A stretch of DNA of 64,000 bases from Acaryochloris sp. CCMEE 5410 (GCF_000238775.2 NZ_AFEJ02000002.1:930001-994000); one strand, 5' to 3'; counted from the stretch's first letter, positions 47,811 to 55,895 are shown. Notes: generated from the sequence alone by a model not told the origin. A program made the numbers and translations.

Positions 47811-48215
47811 CTAAGGATAGATCAGTGCGACCTGTGGAAAGTATGTTTTATATTTGCTGACATCTCTAGTGATTAAGTCAAATTCTGAAACAGAAGCATG
47901 AGCACCAATAAAGAAATCAGGTAAGGGTGAGGTTTTCGTTCCTTTATTTTTTCTATATTGCAAAAATACCTTACCGGTTAGGAACAATGCTTCACGAGGC
48001 ATTTCCAAAACTTTCAAATGCAATACTTCGATAGCGCTCTCCAATTCTTCTATTTTTTCAAACCCCATTGATATTTCAGTGTAGACAATCGAGTTGATAT
48101 AGAGGGTGTTGGTGAGGCTATATCTCTCTAAAATGCTTTCTGACCACTCTGCCCAATTTGGATCATCCGTAAATAAATCTAGCAACACGCATGAGTCAAT
48201 CAAAATGCCGTTCAC
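47811..48215 (-). CDS. VapC-type PIN-domain toxin
   Basis: The 134-residue PIN-domain protein has acidic catalytic residues in LIDSCVLLDLF (Asp near 7), YTEISMGF (Glu), PDFFIGAHA and LITRDVSKY (Asp). VapC toxins are ribonucleases, usually cutting tRNA or rRNA. Its start overlaps the stop of the upstream AbrB-like antitoxin by 4 bp (ATGA), the standard vapBC translational coupling. Both genes look intact. Confidence 0.88.
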   Translation of the reverse strand: MNGILIDSCVLLDLFTDDPNWAEWSESILERYSLTNTLYINSIVYTEISMGFEKIEELESAIEVLHLKVLEMPREALFLTGKVFLQYRKNKGTKTSPLPDFFIGAHASVSEFDLITRDVSKYKTYFPQVALIYP

Positions 48216-48436
48216 GACTGTTCTCTGGTGAGATCTAAAATCTCATCAGTCGACATCTTGACTGTCGCTATGCCTCTCAGCTTCTCAAATTTTTTGGTTG
48301 CCCTTTGGCTACTGACTTTCTCGATGTAAAATCTTCCGTTCTCTTCGATAAATTCAACCTCTGTCTCAGGCATAATACCTAAAATTTCTCTAACCTTCCT
48401 AGGGATTGTCACTTGTCCTTTTGTGGTCACTCGCAT
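48212..48436 (-). CDS. AbrB/MazE-fold antitoxin (VapB type)
   Basis: The 74-residue product begins with the swapped-hairpin AbrB DNA-binding motif MRVTTKGQVTIPRKVREILGI, followed by VEFIEENGRFYIEKV. The C-terminal tail (KMSTDEILDLTREQS) should bind the toxin. It precedes vapC with a 4-bp overlap and probably represses its own promoter just upstream (about 48440-48490). Confidence 0.88.
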   Translation of the reverse strand: MRVTTKGQVTIPRKVREILGIMPETEVEFIEENGRFYIEKVSSQRATKKFEKLRGIATVKMSTDEILDLTREQS

Positions 48437-48526
48437 CTGAGCGGCTCTTTCTCAATCAATGTAATACCAATATAGTATTACTTTTTAATCATTGAAGAAC
48501 GAGAACTGCACAGGTACGTTCAAGTC

Positions 48527-49089
48527 TTATTCCAGCAACCAAGCAAACAACTCTTTTACCGTAAGCTGTAACCCACTAGCACAAGAGGGTACAGGAATGA
48601 CTTTATCTGGCTCATCCAAGACTTCAGGTTCTTGTTTGGGGCGATAGACAAACACTGTTTGCTCACCTGGGTCGATTAACCAACCCACTTCGGTTCCGTG
48701 GTGCAGACAGTGGAGAATATTCTTTGTGACCTTCGTTTGGCTTTGATGGGGAGACAGGATTTCAACGGTCCAATCTGGTGCGATAGAAAAGGTGTTGGCA
48801 ATTTCCCCATTCTGATCGCGGGGAATTGGTGCCAAAGAAACACTGCAATATCAAGAACAATGGAACGATTACCAAAGGTACAGCGCAGTTCAGGAAAGGC
48901 ACGAGCAGTACGCTTGGACTTAACGGCCCCATTGATAGCAGGTACAAGTTCTCCTTGAATGACACTATGTTTCCCTTGGGGCATTGGCTTTTGAATAATG
49001 TGACCATCAATGTATTCATTTGCAGGCTTCGTTTCAGGCAGTTCCAGAAACTCCGCCAAGGTCAGCGTTTTTGAGGGTGTTTGTACCAT
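48527..49089 (-). pseudogene. Uma2-family (DUF820) endonuclease gene with one frameshift
   Basis: The N-terminal part MVQTPSKTLTLAEFLELPETKPANEYIDG..LVPAINGAVKSKR..FPELRCTFGNRSIVLDIAVFLWHQFP is in one frame. The C-terminal part (RDQNGEIANTFSIAPDWTVEILSPHQSQTKV..GWLIDPGEQTVFVYRP) is in another. The change falls at 48825-48835. Uma2 proteins are restriction-endonuclease-like and greatly expanded in cyanobacteria. The Asp/Glu of SIVLDIAV and TVEILSP would be the metal site. A sequencing error could also explain the single frameshift. Confidence 0.8.
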
Positions 49090-49280
49090 TTAGGTTTACT
49101 CTTTGCCCGCAAGTTTGGAAACTCAACACTATTTTATCTAGGAACTGGATGGGGAGTACTTTGGTGCTTGGAAATACGGCACTTTATGCTGATAGCCTGA
49201 GTGAGTATCTTTGCAGTAATTGAAAAAGAACCATATTGAAACCATAATGGTATTTACCGCTTTTCAAAAAACCATGCCTT

Positions 49281-49526
49281 ATGGCTAATCTAACTCTAAA
49301 GAATATTCCAGACGACCTCTACGAGTTGCTCAAGGAGACTGCGAATCGCAACCACCGAAGCATTAACAGCGAATTAATCGCATGTCTGGAGCAAATGTTA
49401 CTGCCTAATCGACTAGCCCCAGATCAGATACTCGCGAATGCGCGAGCCGTTCGAGCACGAGTAAAAACAAAAAAAATTAGTGCTAAAGATATTGCTGATG
49501 CGAAGATGATGGGACGCCCTGAGTGA
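49281..49526 (+). CDS. FitA-like (Arc/RHH) antitoxin
   Basis: The 81-residue protein has the ribbon-helix-helix pattern NLTLKNIPDDLYELLKETANRNHRSINSELIACLEQ at the N-terminus. Its C-terminal tail ends ISAKDIADAKMMGRPE. It overlaps the downstream PIN toxin by 4 bp (GTGA). FitA-type antitoxins bind their operator as dimers and wrap the toxin. Confidence 0.88.
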   Translation: MANLTLKNIPDDLYELLKETANRNHRSINSELIACLEQMLLPNRLAPDQILANARAVRARVKTKKISAKDIADAKMMGRPE

Positions 49527-49936
49527 TTGTTGTTGATACCAATGTTATTGCGTATCTATTCTTGCCAGCGGATAACAATACGAGATATGTGGAACATCTC
49601 GTCGAAACGGATGACCATTGGGTAGCGCCCATACTCTGGCGGAGTGAGTTTCGCAATATTCTTGCTTTATATCTGCGTAAAGATATTGTAGACTTTCCGA
49701 CCGCTCTTGAAATCCAGAGCCAGGCGGAAAGTCTGATGGATCAGAATGAATTCAGTGTGCAATCCAGCCATGTCTTATCCCTGGCAGATAAGAGCGCTTG
49801 CTCTGCGTATGATTGTGAATTCGTTGCGCTCGCACAATCCTTCTCAATTCCGCTTGTTACTGCCGACCGTAAACTGGTGAAGGCATTCCCCGATATTGCT
49901 TGTTCGTTGAAAAATTTCGTCGACAATGATCGCTGA
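49523..49936 (+). CDS. FitB/VapC-like PIN-domain toxin
   Basis: The 137-residue PIN protein starts at GTG 49523 within the antitoxin stop. Catalytic acids are visible in VVDTNVIAYLF (Asp), WRSEFRNIL (Glu), AYDCEFVALA (Asp/Glu) and LVTADRKLV (Asp). It forms the second intact PIN toxin-antitoxin pair of the island. Its stop lies inside an attC-like palindrome (49919-50018), as for genes carried by integron cassettes. Confidence 0.88.
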   Translation: MIVVDTNVIAYLFLPADNNTRYVEHLVETDDHWVAPILWRSEFRNILALYLRKDIVDFPTALEIQSQAESLMDQNEFSVQSSHVLSLADKSACSAYDCEFVALAQSFSIPLVTADRKLVKAFPDIACSLKNFVDNDR

Positions 49937-50018
49937 CGGTGGAGTTGAGCGGTTTGGAAATGAGGCAGAGCAAAAGGGCGTGACGCATTTCCAGGTCTGC
50001 TCCAACGATTGGTTAGGC
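49919..50018 (+). other. Integron attC-like palindrome (tentative)
   Basis: The roughly 100-nt imperfect palindrome ends with GTTAGGC (50012-50018), which fits the attC core GTTRRRY. Paired arms include CAAT (49924-49927) with ATTG (50008-50011), GGAG (49941-49944) with CTCC (50000-50003), and TGGAAATG (49955-49962) with CATTTCCA (49986-49993), with unpaired bases between. The left core (near GTCGAC) is a poor match to RYYYAAC. It directly follows the PIN toxin. No integrase gene is in the window. Confidence 0.4.
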
Positions 50019-50447
50019 GCGCAATGAACGTTTGACATACACGATCTCTGGGTCGCCTGGATCAAGATTATGGATGACTCCTGAGCGTTCGTAGCCTAGT
50101 TTCTCCAGGACATGCTGCATGTGCGAGTTGGATTCGTTGGTCGAGGTGAATAGATCGTGCGATTGCGATTGGCCCTCGAGAAAGGCTAACAATTTGGGTC
50201 CGTACCCGGATGAGCGCAGCGGTTCTGCAATGTAGATAAGATCAATGAACGAGCGGCCAAAGAACCCATGGGAGATGACTCCGTAACCGATAATGCCAGT
50301 GCAAATCTCGACGACCCAAGCGCGATTATTTTTCACCGCGTCTTGGATGAAGGCCCTTCGGTCAGGACTACCGCGTGCGATTTGATCGAGGTCGCTCAAG
50401 GTCGAGATGTCGTCGGGGACCGCCTGTCGGATCAGATGCTCTGCCAT
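50013..50447 (-). CDS. GNAT-family N-acetyltransferase
   Basis: The 144-residue product has an N-terminal IRQAVPDDISTLSDL and a GNAT-type helix after IYIAEPLRSSGYGPKLLAFLE. The C-terminal pattern is TNESNSHMQHVLEKLGYERSG. Its substrate is unknown. Its TAA is embedded in the GTTAGGC core of the attC-like site, and GCCTAAC (50452-50458) lies just upstream of its start. A truncated second copy of its 3' half lies at 52310-52507. Confidence 0.85.
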   Translation of the reverse strand: MAEHLIRQAVPDDISTLSDLDQIARGSPDRRAFIQDAVKNNRAWVVEICTGIIGYGVISHGFFGRSFIDLIYIAEPLRSSGYGPKLLAFLEGQSQSHDLFTSTNESNSHMQHVLEKLGYERSGVIHNLDPGDPEIVYVKRSLRA

Positions 50448-50515
50448 GTGCGCCTAACGCCTACAGCAGAGGCAAGCCGGGGCATAGCGTAGTTTTGTCC
50501 TGCTGACTGTACTTG

Positions 50516-51100
50516 CTATGTGTTTTTTGTCCATTCATAATCCATCTGTTTCGCTGTTTTTTCTGCCAATTCTGGGCTGTAAAGTTTACTGACTAAGTGA
50601 AGACTCATATCAATGCCTGCAGATATACCTGCAGACGTAACGACTTCGCCTTCATCTACCCATCGTTGATTTTCAATAACTTCTAAGTTTGGATACGATG
50701 TTCGCAGGTCTGGAATATCTTCCCAGTGCGTTGTCACTTTTTGACTAGAAAGCACCTTAGCTTCAGCTAATAGAAATACACCAGTGCAAATTGAAGCAAC
50801 AAGTTGCGCATGTTTAGATTGCTCTTTAATCCAGCTCAGTACCTGTTGTTTTTCGAGTTCCCTAGTATGAACACCACCTACGATTACAAGAACATCAATT
50901 GATGGATGATTTGAAAAACTGTAATGAGGCTGTACTTTATAACTTCCACGGGCTGAAACTATACCGCCTGTTTCACTCACTAGAAAAATGCTAAAAGTAT
51001 CGGCTGTTATTAAAACTCTTTCTGCCGTTGAGAACACTTCAAACGGGCCTGAAAAATCCAGAACCTCAGCTTTATCATAAATGTAAATTCCGATATTCAT
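50516..51100 (-). CDS. DJ-1/PfpI-family (GATase1-like) protein
   Basis: The product is a DJ-1/PfpI-type protein with the nucleophile elbow VASICTGVFLLAEA (Cys near 105) and VLVIVGGVHTREL. The C-terminal half contains TSAGISAGIDMSLHLVSKLY. The closest functional relatives are isonitrile hydratase-like and AraC-associated GATase1 proteins. The frame extends to 51139, but ATG 51100 (MNIGIYIYDKAEVLDF) is the family start, giving 194 residues. Enzymatic role is undetermined. It follows a truncated toxin remnant by 7 bp. Confidence 0.85.
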   Translation of the reverse strand: MNIGIYIYDKAEVLDFSGPFEVFSTAERVLITADTFSIFLVSETGGIVSARGSYKVQPHYSFSNHPSIDVLVIVGGVHTRELEKQQVLSWIKEQSKHAQLVASICTGVFLLAEAKVLSSQKVTTHWEDIPDLRTSYPNLEVIENQRWVDEGEVVTSAGISAGIDMSLHLVSKLYSPELAEKTAKQMDYEWTKNT

Positions 51101-51107
51101 ATCTTTT

Positions 51108-51176
51108 TCACTCTTGAATCGGCTTCGGGAGATCAGCAAACTTTTCCCGGAAATTAGAAGTGGTTCTAGACCTCAC
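51108..51176 (-). pseudogene. Truncated RelE/ParE-like toxin N-terminus
   Basis: A GTG at 51176 overlaps the end of the adjacent antitoxin frame and reads MRSRTTSNFREKFADLPKPI then QE and TGA. This resembles the start of cyanobacterial RelE-superfamily toxins, which continue QEQARKAYRLW. Only 22 codons remain before the DJ-1 gene begins, so the catalytic part is lost. Confidence 0.5.
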
Positions 51177-51391
51177 AACGTTTCTGGGTCTAATTCCTGA
51201 GTCTTGCCTGCTCAATATTCTGCCATTGCGTCGGCTGCCAGTTTTGCCAACAAGTTTGGAGAGCGAGCGAAGGAATCATCCCAGCGTTGCTCTTCTTCAA
51301 GTTCTTCTAAAATCAGGGTTGCGATCGCATCTTGCTTGTCGGTCAGCAAGGTCTTTAATTGGGCAATCGCTTGTTCAAGCAACTCACTCAT
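51173..51391 (-). pseudogene. Small antitoxin gene with in-frame TGA
   Basis: ATG at 51391 reads MSELLEQAIAQLKTLLTDKQ, continuing DAIATLILEELEEEQRWDDSFARSPNLLAKLAADAMAEY. It then meets TGA at 51212-51214, followed in the same frame by AGKTQELDPETL and a second TGA at 51173-51175. The family usually ends AEYxAGKTxELxPETL, so the first stop is a nonsense mutation. A RelE-like toxin fragment overlaps the end, so this was a complete toxin-antitoxin pair. Confidence 0.65.
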
Positions 51392-51557
51392 ACAGATAAA
51401 TCACTGGGAAGGATATCTCTAGGCTATTACTTGTTCAAGGAGACGGATAGGTAAATCTCAAAAATTGTTCAATGTGAGGATTTGAGCAAATTAATGACAC
51501 AAAATCAGTATTCCTCGAACTCTGACATAAAAATAATTTACCGCGACGTTATAGCCT

Positions 51558-51893
51558 TTAAGCACTTTTGTACCCTTTATGAAATATTTTTGTTTCATTG
51601 GGCTTTATTAGAACACTGTCATCATCACAATGCGTATGGGCGGTATAATAGTTACCGGAATCGCGTAGTTTAAAGAATAATTCAAACTCATCGTTGTCTT
51701 CAGCTTGTATCAGATCTCCCGGTAATGGCTCAGGAGTCATGAAATATGGGTCAACGGACTCTAATTTCTCCCACCAAATTTCCAGTTCTTTTTCATCCAT
51801 TGAAGGGAACCAAAACCACCTTCTATATCCGTACTCTTCAGCGAGTAGAACGAGAAAATCTGTTTGATATCTTTCTTTGATCTTTTGGTTCAT
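51558..51893 (-). CDS. Hypothetical acidic protein (111 aa)
   Basis: I do not recognise this protein. It is acidic and rich in aromatic residues (YGYRRWFWFPSMDEKELEIWWEKL, DNDEFELFFKLRDSGNYYTAHTHCDDDS). The composition recalls small immunity-type or SMI1-like proteins, but no motif is decisive. It sits between toxin-antitoxin remnants and the COG3636-like antitoxin. Confidence 0.5.
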   Translation of the reverse strand: MNQKIKERYQTDFLVLLAEEYGYRRWFWFPSMDEKELEIWWEKLESVDPYFMTPEPLPGDLIQAEDNDEFELFFKLRDSGNYYTAHTHCDDDSVLIKPNETKIFHKGYKSA

Positions 51894-51989
51894 CTTCTAG
51901 CTATAACGGCATAGACCTAAAAAAGAACGCTGTGGCTATGGCTACCGAACTCCGGTGCAGGTGTTGGCAAGACATGGATTTAGCTCAAA

Positions 51990-52286
51990 CTAGGGTGTTG
52001 GCTGAATGGTTAGCTTGAATCCGAGCGCTTTAGTAACTTTAGCGATCGTCGAAAATGTGGGGTTGCCATCAGGAGACAGCGCTTTATACAGCCCTTCTCT
52101 ACTCAAACCTGTATCTCGGGATAGCTGACTCATATTTTTAGCTCTAGCGACTACCCCTAGGGCATGAATAATTAAAGCGGGATCATCCCCGGCTTCTTCC
52201 AGACATGCTTCTAGGTATAGCTGAATATCTTCTTCTGTTTTGAGATGTTCGGCTGAATCCCAGCGGGTTGTGCTTATGGGCATCAC
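51990..52286 (-). CDS. COG3636-type addiction-module antidote, unpaired
   Basis: The 98-residue protein has the pattern of the HigA-like COG3636 antidotes: EEDIQLYLEACLEEAGDDPALIIHALGVVARAKNMSQLSRDTGLSREGLYKALS. The HTH lies in MSQLSRDTGLSREGLYKAL. The partner toxin (a phage-Gp49/HigB-like protein) is normally encoded immediately upstream. Here that position is occupied by the duplicated GNAT fragment, so the toxin appears lost. Confidence 0.82.
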   Translation of the reverse strand: MMPISTTRWDSAEHLKTEEDIQLYLEACLEEAGDDPALIIHALGVVARAKNMSQLSRDTGLSREGLYKALSPDGNPTFSTIAKVTKALGFKLTIQPTP

Positions 52287-52309
52287 TCAATCCTCGCTCC
52301 AACGATTTT

Positions 52310-52507
52310 TTAGGCACGCACTGAACGCTTGACGTACACGATATCTTCAAGATCATGAATAACTCCTGACCGTTTGCAACCTAGTTTTTCAAGGATATAC
52401 TGCATGTGTGAGTTGGATTTGTTGGTCGAGGTGAATAGATCGTTCGATTGCGATTGATCTTCAAGAAAGGCTAACAATTTGGGTCCGTACCCGGATAAGT
52501 GCAGTGG
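52310..52507 (-). pseudogene. Duplicated 3' half of the GNAT gene
   Basis: The minus strand encodes SGYGPKLLAFLEDQSQSNDL, then FTSTNKSNSHMQYILEKLGCKRSGVIHDLEDIVYVKRSVRA. This closely matches the last 64 residues of the GNAT at 50013-50447, with a 4-codon deletion after HDL. The similarity includes about 10 bp beyond the stop (GCTCCAACGATT), which in the intact copy is part of the attC-like palindrome. The 5' half is absent. Confidence 0.8.
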
Positions 52508-53319
52508 AACCGGACTTTCAGTCCATAAATAGCCCTCTGTACTTTCAGTGCAGAGTCGTTAGGTCAGCTATGATTAATATTCTGCGATTAAATGGTCATT
52601 AACATTTCAAAACCACCATGACTAAAATTGCTAATCGGATCGACAACATTTTTTTCTAGTAGCTTAAAATAGCCCTGAGGTCTGAAAACTAATAATCGCT
52701 CCCTAAATCAAAGCTTTTACAGGGAAGGTAAAGATGGGGAAAAAGATCCCTCATCTCATTAGTAACTAGTAAGTAATAATCATCCCTATTTTTTAGATCC
52801 ATCTTTTCACCAGAAAAAAGAATACAAAAAACAAGCTGAAATAAAGATATACTCCTAGGCACTGAATTGCTACCAGTGTCGTTAATATAACTAGTGATCT
52901 TACTTAATAATTTATCTATGTCATTGATAGGTTTATAAGATCTTCCAGTCGGTTTCTGGTTAGATGCCAACTGGAAGATCTTATAGATATTAATAGAAAA
53001 TCTTGTCCAATCAGATGGCTCCAACTCTGTGGGTAGACTTCCTCTATCAAATAAATCTTTGAACTGTTTATATATTTTTGCTTGATCTTCAATCTCAGGG
53101 CTGTAGCTAGCAGTAATATGCTCACTAGCAAGATCGAAGGCTAAAATAAGCGTTTCCATTTGCTCAGTTGCTGCCTTGAGTTGAGCAGCTAGACGCTGCC
53201 GTTTCCAATCAACTACAGGTGATTTATATGCTAAAGCATGAGTAGTCTTTGACCAAGCGTATTCAAAAATCGTTCTAATTTGTACTTCAAAATAAACTTC
53301 GTAAAGTCTCTGGCTGGAC

Positions 53320-54460
53320 GGGAGCATGTCACCTTTGCATTCCAATTAAGCCATTGAGGTAAGCACACCGATGTGCCAGCACTTGCGGGACATTACTTTC
53401 ATTCCACTGCGCCCCTGAAATTTTGACTCTGCGACTAATCTGCTTGATAGCAGATTCAACAGCCCCAGACCCAATAGAGCAGATTTGCTCACTCTGGTAA
53501 TAGTCATAATGACGATCCGATGCCGATGTTTGCGAACATAGTTGCAAAAGACTTGGGCCTGCTTTTCTTCAATGACTCAAATAGAGCCAAGGTTTCATCA
53601 ACCTTCCCCTGCCATAAGAGCTGCTCAGCCTGGTGCAGACGTTTGAGGGACCCACCGACCTTATGAAGATTTTCCACCAGATGGTACCAGTCCAGAATCT
53701 CTCGCCGTTGCTCAGGTATGCTCAGCTGACGAATGATATTCCAAATGCCATCATGACCATCCCCTAAACAAGTCAGTGGAGAGGCTAACGGTTGCTGGTG
53801 AGTCCAGTCAATGAGCCGGGCATTATTGTGATAATCCGCGATGAGTCCCACATGCGTTGCCAGGGTTTTATAGTCTTTCCACTGACAAGGGTGTCCTAAA
53901 GGGGTGCGGATGCGCACTTTGCCACCATCTACACTCACTTCGGTTAAAGCTTCATGAGCCTGGGGGTAGGAAACCGTTGTTGATGCACCAATCGCTGCTG
54001 GGTTTTGGCTGGTACCTGAATCCCAGTTAAATAAGCCACATCTTTAGCAGTTTGAGCATAGGAGACATTGGCACTGATGCGCAAGCAACAATTCTCTAAA
54101 TGAGGACTGATTTGACGATAGGGGGAAACGGCTAGATGCTGTGCCTGTTGAGTTGTAATGCTTAGAACGCCCAAGGTGCTTTTCAGGCGTCGGTTGCGGC
54201 CTGCTGCTGTGCCAGTAGCTGTGCGGATAAAAATGACCGAGTTCGGGACTGACATGGGTCTGAATTGCTGACGCACCGTCATCTCAATACCTTCTAGCGT
54301 CTTCAGGTTCTCTGGATCGCTTCTTCGTACAGTAATTGGGCTATCGCATCAAGATGGACTTTGAGTTGAGCTGCTTTTTCGGAGTTCATTGATGAAGACT
54401 TCTGGGCAACACTTGTATCCTGAACGATTTCAAAACAATCTGCAAAGGTGACATGCTCCC
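53320..54460 (-). mobile_element. ISKra4-like element inserted in the RelA/SpoT-domain gene
   Basis: The ends are a 20-bp perfect inverted repeat GGGAGCATGTCACCTTTGCA (53320-53339) with its inverse at 54441-54460. The target duplication is TGGCTGGAC (53311-53319 and 54461-54469). The 1141-bp element carries a frameshifted transposase on the minus strand. Confidence 0.93.
53329..54389 (-). pseudogene. ISKra4-family transposase, several frameshifts
   Basis: Start is at 54389 (MNSEKAAQLKVHLDAIAQLLYEE). The segments then lie in alternate frames: LKTLEGIEMTVRQQF, NRRLKSTLGVLSITTQQAQH, MSVDGGKVRIRTPLG (catalytic Asp), CLGDGHDGIWNIIRQL (second Asp), WYHLVENLHKV and SIGSGAVESAIKQISRR (catalytic Glu region), ending inside the left terminal repeat. 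At least three frameshifts are visible. The motif set is that of the ISKra4 family. Confidence 0.85.
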
Positions 54461-54860
54461 TGGCTGGACTCTATATGGGCAGGTTTTCTGAGCTTGCAAT
54501 ATGTTCTTGTTGAATCATATCTAAAAACATCAGCAGGTTTGTTTTGCTTTCCTTTATATCGTGTTTTATCTTCATCCAAAACAAATGACTCCGATATGAA
54601 TTTAAGAACTGATGCTTCATCGCTAGGAAGGTTAACAACTATGGTGCAAGCATATAAGTCATTGATATCTTCCCATTTCGAATACATTCCAGTCTCTAAC
54701 TTTTCAGATACGGATTCTCTTGACTTTATACGACCTTCAAACAAGAATTTATTTGCCTCACAGAATGGCCTTATAATACCTTTTGCCGTATCTTGAAGTC
54801 TTGATATTGTTGGCATATCATCTGAATACCGTAGTATTAAACATGAGGATAACATTATGT

Positions 54861-55895
54861 TTAATACTCCTTGATTATAGACTTCAGAATTCTAATTCTA
54901 GTAGTACGCGGACCACTATCATTGGATGCAGAACGAGCAGCTTTATAGTATTCCTCATAATCAGCTTGAGTAGATCTATGTTGTTCATCATCTATAGCGT
55001 CTGCGAAATCAAGCAAACAGTTGAGAAGTGAATTACTTTTTTCTAAGTTTTCACTTTTTAGTAAACCTGATACAGTTCCAAATAACGAATAAAAATCAGC
55101 TTGATTTTTGAATCTAGATTTTACTAAGCGCCCATCATTATCAAGTTCTACAATTGAATTAATAAATTTAATTGTGGTTTTGAATGCATCTTCGATATCT
55201 GTTTTCTCATCCCATTCTAAATCTCTTGCAGAGAACTCCTCGTCGAGACTTTGAGTAGAATGTCCCTTAGTTCCAATTTCAAGAAATAGTAACAAATGTG
55301 CAACAAACTCTACATCCTTCATTTGTTTCCTAGATTGAGCACTAATCTTAGGAAATCCTTCTGGCAAATTTCTAGACATCCATGAAGACATTTCCTCACA
55401 TGAAGTTATGAAAAGGCCATCAAATTGAGCATGCCTCAACTCTTGATTGGAAAGTTTTGCTGTATTGCGGTTTATTCTGTCAAATATTTTATTGATAATG
55501 CCTTCATTATCTGTAGGCAAATACTCAACTGAAAACTGATATGACCAAATATCTTTCTTTATTCTTTTATCAAGTTCACTAAAATACTTTCCTCTTAGTT
55601 CGCTAGTTTGTGCTTTGTCTGAAACTGTGAATTGATCATTCACAAACTCAAAAATAGTTGTTAAGCGTTGTTTGCCATCAACAACATGATATTTGGCAAG
55701 ACCCTCATCATTTATTTCTTCATATAAGAAGATTGCTGGGGCAGGATAATTTAGAAGTAAAGTATCAACAAAATAATCTTTAAACTCTTGATTCCAAACA
55801 CTTCTTCTTTGATAAGGAGGAGTTAAATCAAGCAAATTGCGTTTGTGTATGTCATTAAACCAGGCAATTGTTTGAAAATTTTGTTTTCTATTCAC
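54861..55895 (-). CDS. DUF262 (GmrSD/ParB-like) protein
   Basis: The 344-residue protein has the DUF262 signatures. PPYQRRSVWN (26-35) and VVDGKQRLTTIFEF (71-84) contain the DGQR-type nucleotide or nuclease site as DGKQR (73-77). FDRINRNTAKLSNQELRHAQF follows. DUF262 is the N-terminal domain of GmrS/GmrD restriction systems and of phosphorothioate-sensing SspE, where it hydrolyses nucleotides or gates a nuclease. Here it stands alone, without a DUF1524 HNH domain. It is immediately upstream of the RelA/SpoT-domain gene (5-bp gap). AT-rich DNA suggests transfer. Confidence 0.85.
   Translation of the reverse strand: MNRKQNFQTIAWFNDIHKRNLLDLTPPYQRRSVWNQEFKDYFVDTLLLNYPAPAIFLYEEINDEGLAKYHVVDGKQRLTTIFEFVNDQFTVSDKAQTSELRGKYFSELDKRIKKDIWSYQFSVEYLPTDNEGIINKIFDRINRNTAKLSNQELRHAQFDGLFITSCEEMSSWMSRNLPEGFPKISAQSRKQMKDVEFVAHLLLFLEIGTKGHSTQSLDEEFSARDLEWDEKTDIEDAFKTTIKFINSIVELDNDGRLVKSRFKNQADFYSLFGTVSGLLKSENLEKSNSLLNCLLDFADAIDDEQHRSTQADYEEYYKAARSASNDSGPRTTRIRILKSIIKEY

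Larger units (their letters stand above)
52689..54855 (-). pseudogene. RelA/SpoT-domain (alarmone synthetase-like) gene split by an ISKra4-type element
   Basis: The 5' part (54855-54461) encodes FEGRIKSRESVSEKL..WEDINDLYACTIVV..FRYDSTRTYCKLRKPAHIESSQ. The 3' part (from 53319 down to 52689) continues RLYEVYFEVQIRTIFEYAWSKTTHAL. These are the RelA_SpoT synthetase motifs, including the catalytic Glu in EVQIRT. Deleting the element (53320-54460) plus one 9-bp target copy joins them in frame, giving about 337 residues. A C-terminal helical region follows. Its ATG lies 5 bp after the DUF262 stop, so it was the second gene of that operon. It is inactive in this copy. Confidence 0.85.

Noticed and set aside
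51482-51673. 63-codon plus-strand frame near 51.5 kb
   Set aside because: Mostly antisense to the 111-residue minus-strand gene, and composition is not protein-like.
52512-52560. Two adjacent small hairpins (GGACTTTCAGTCC, CTGTACTTTCAGTGCAG) followed by GTTAGGT, considered as another attC site
   Set aside because: The arms are short and separate rather than one long palindrome; evidence too weak to call.
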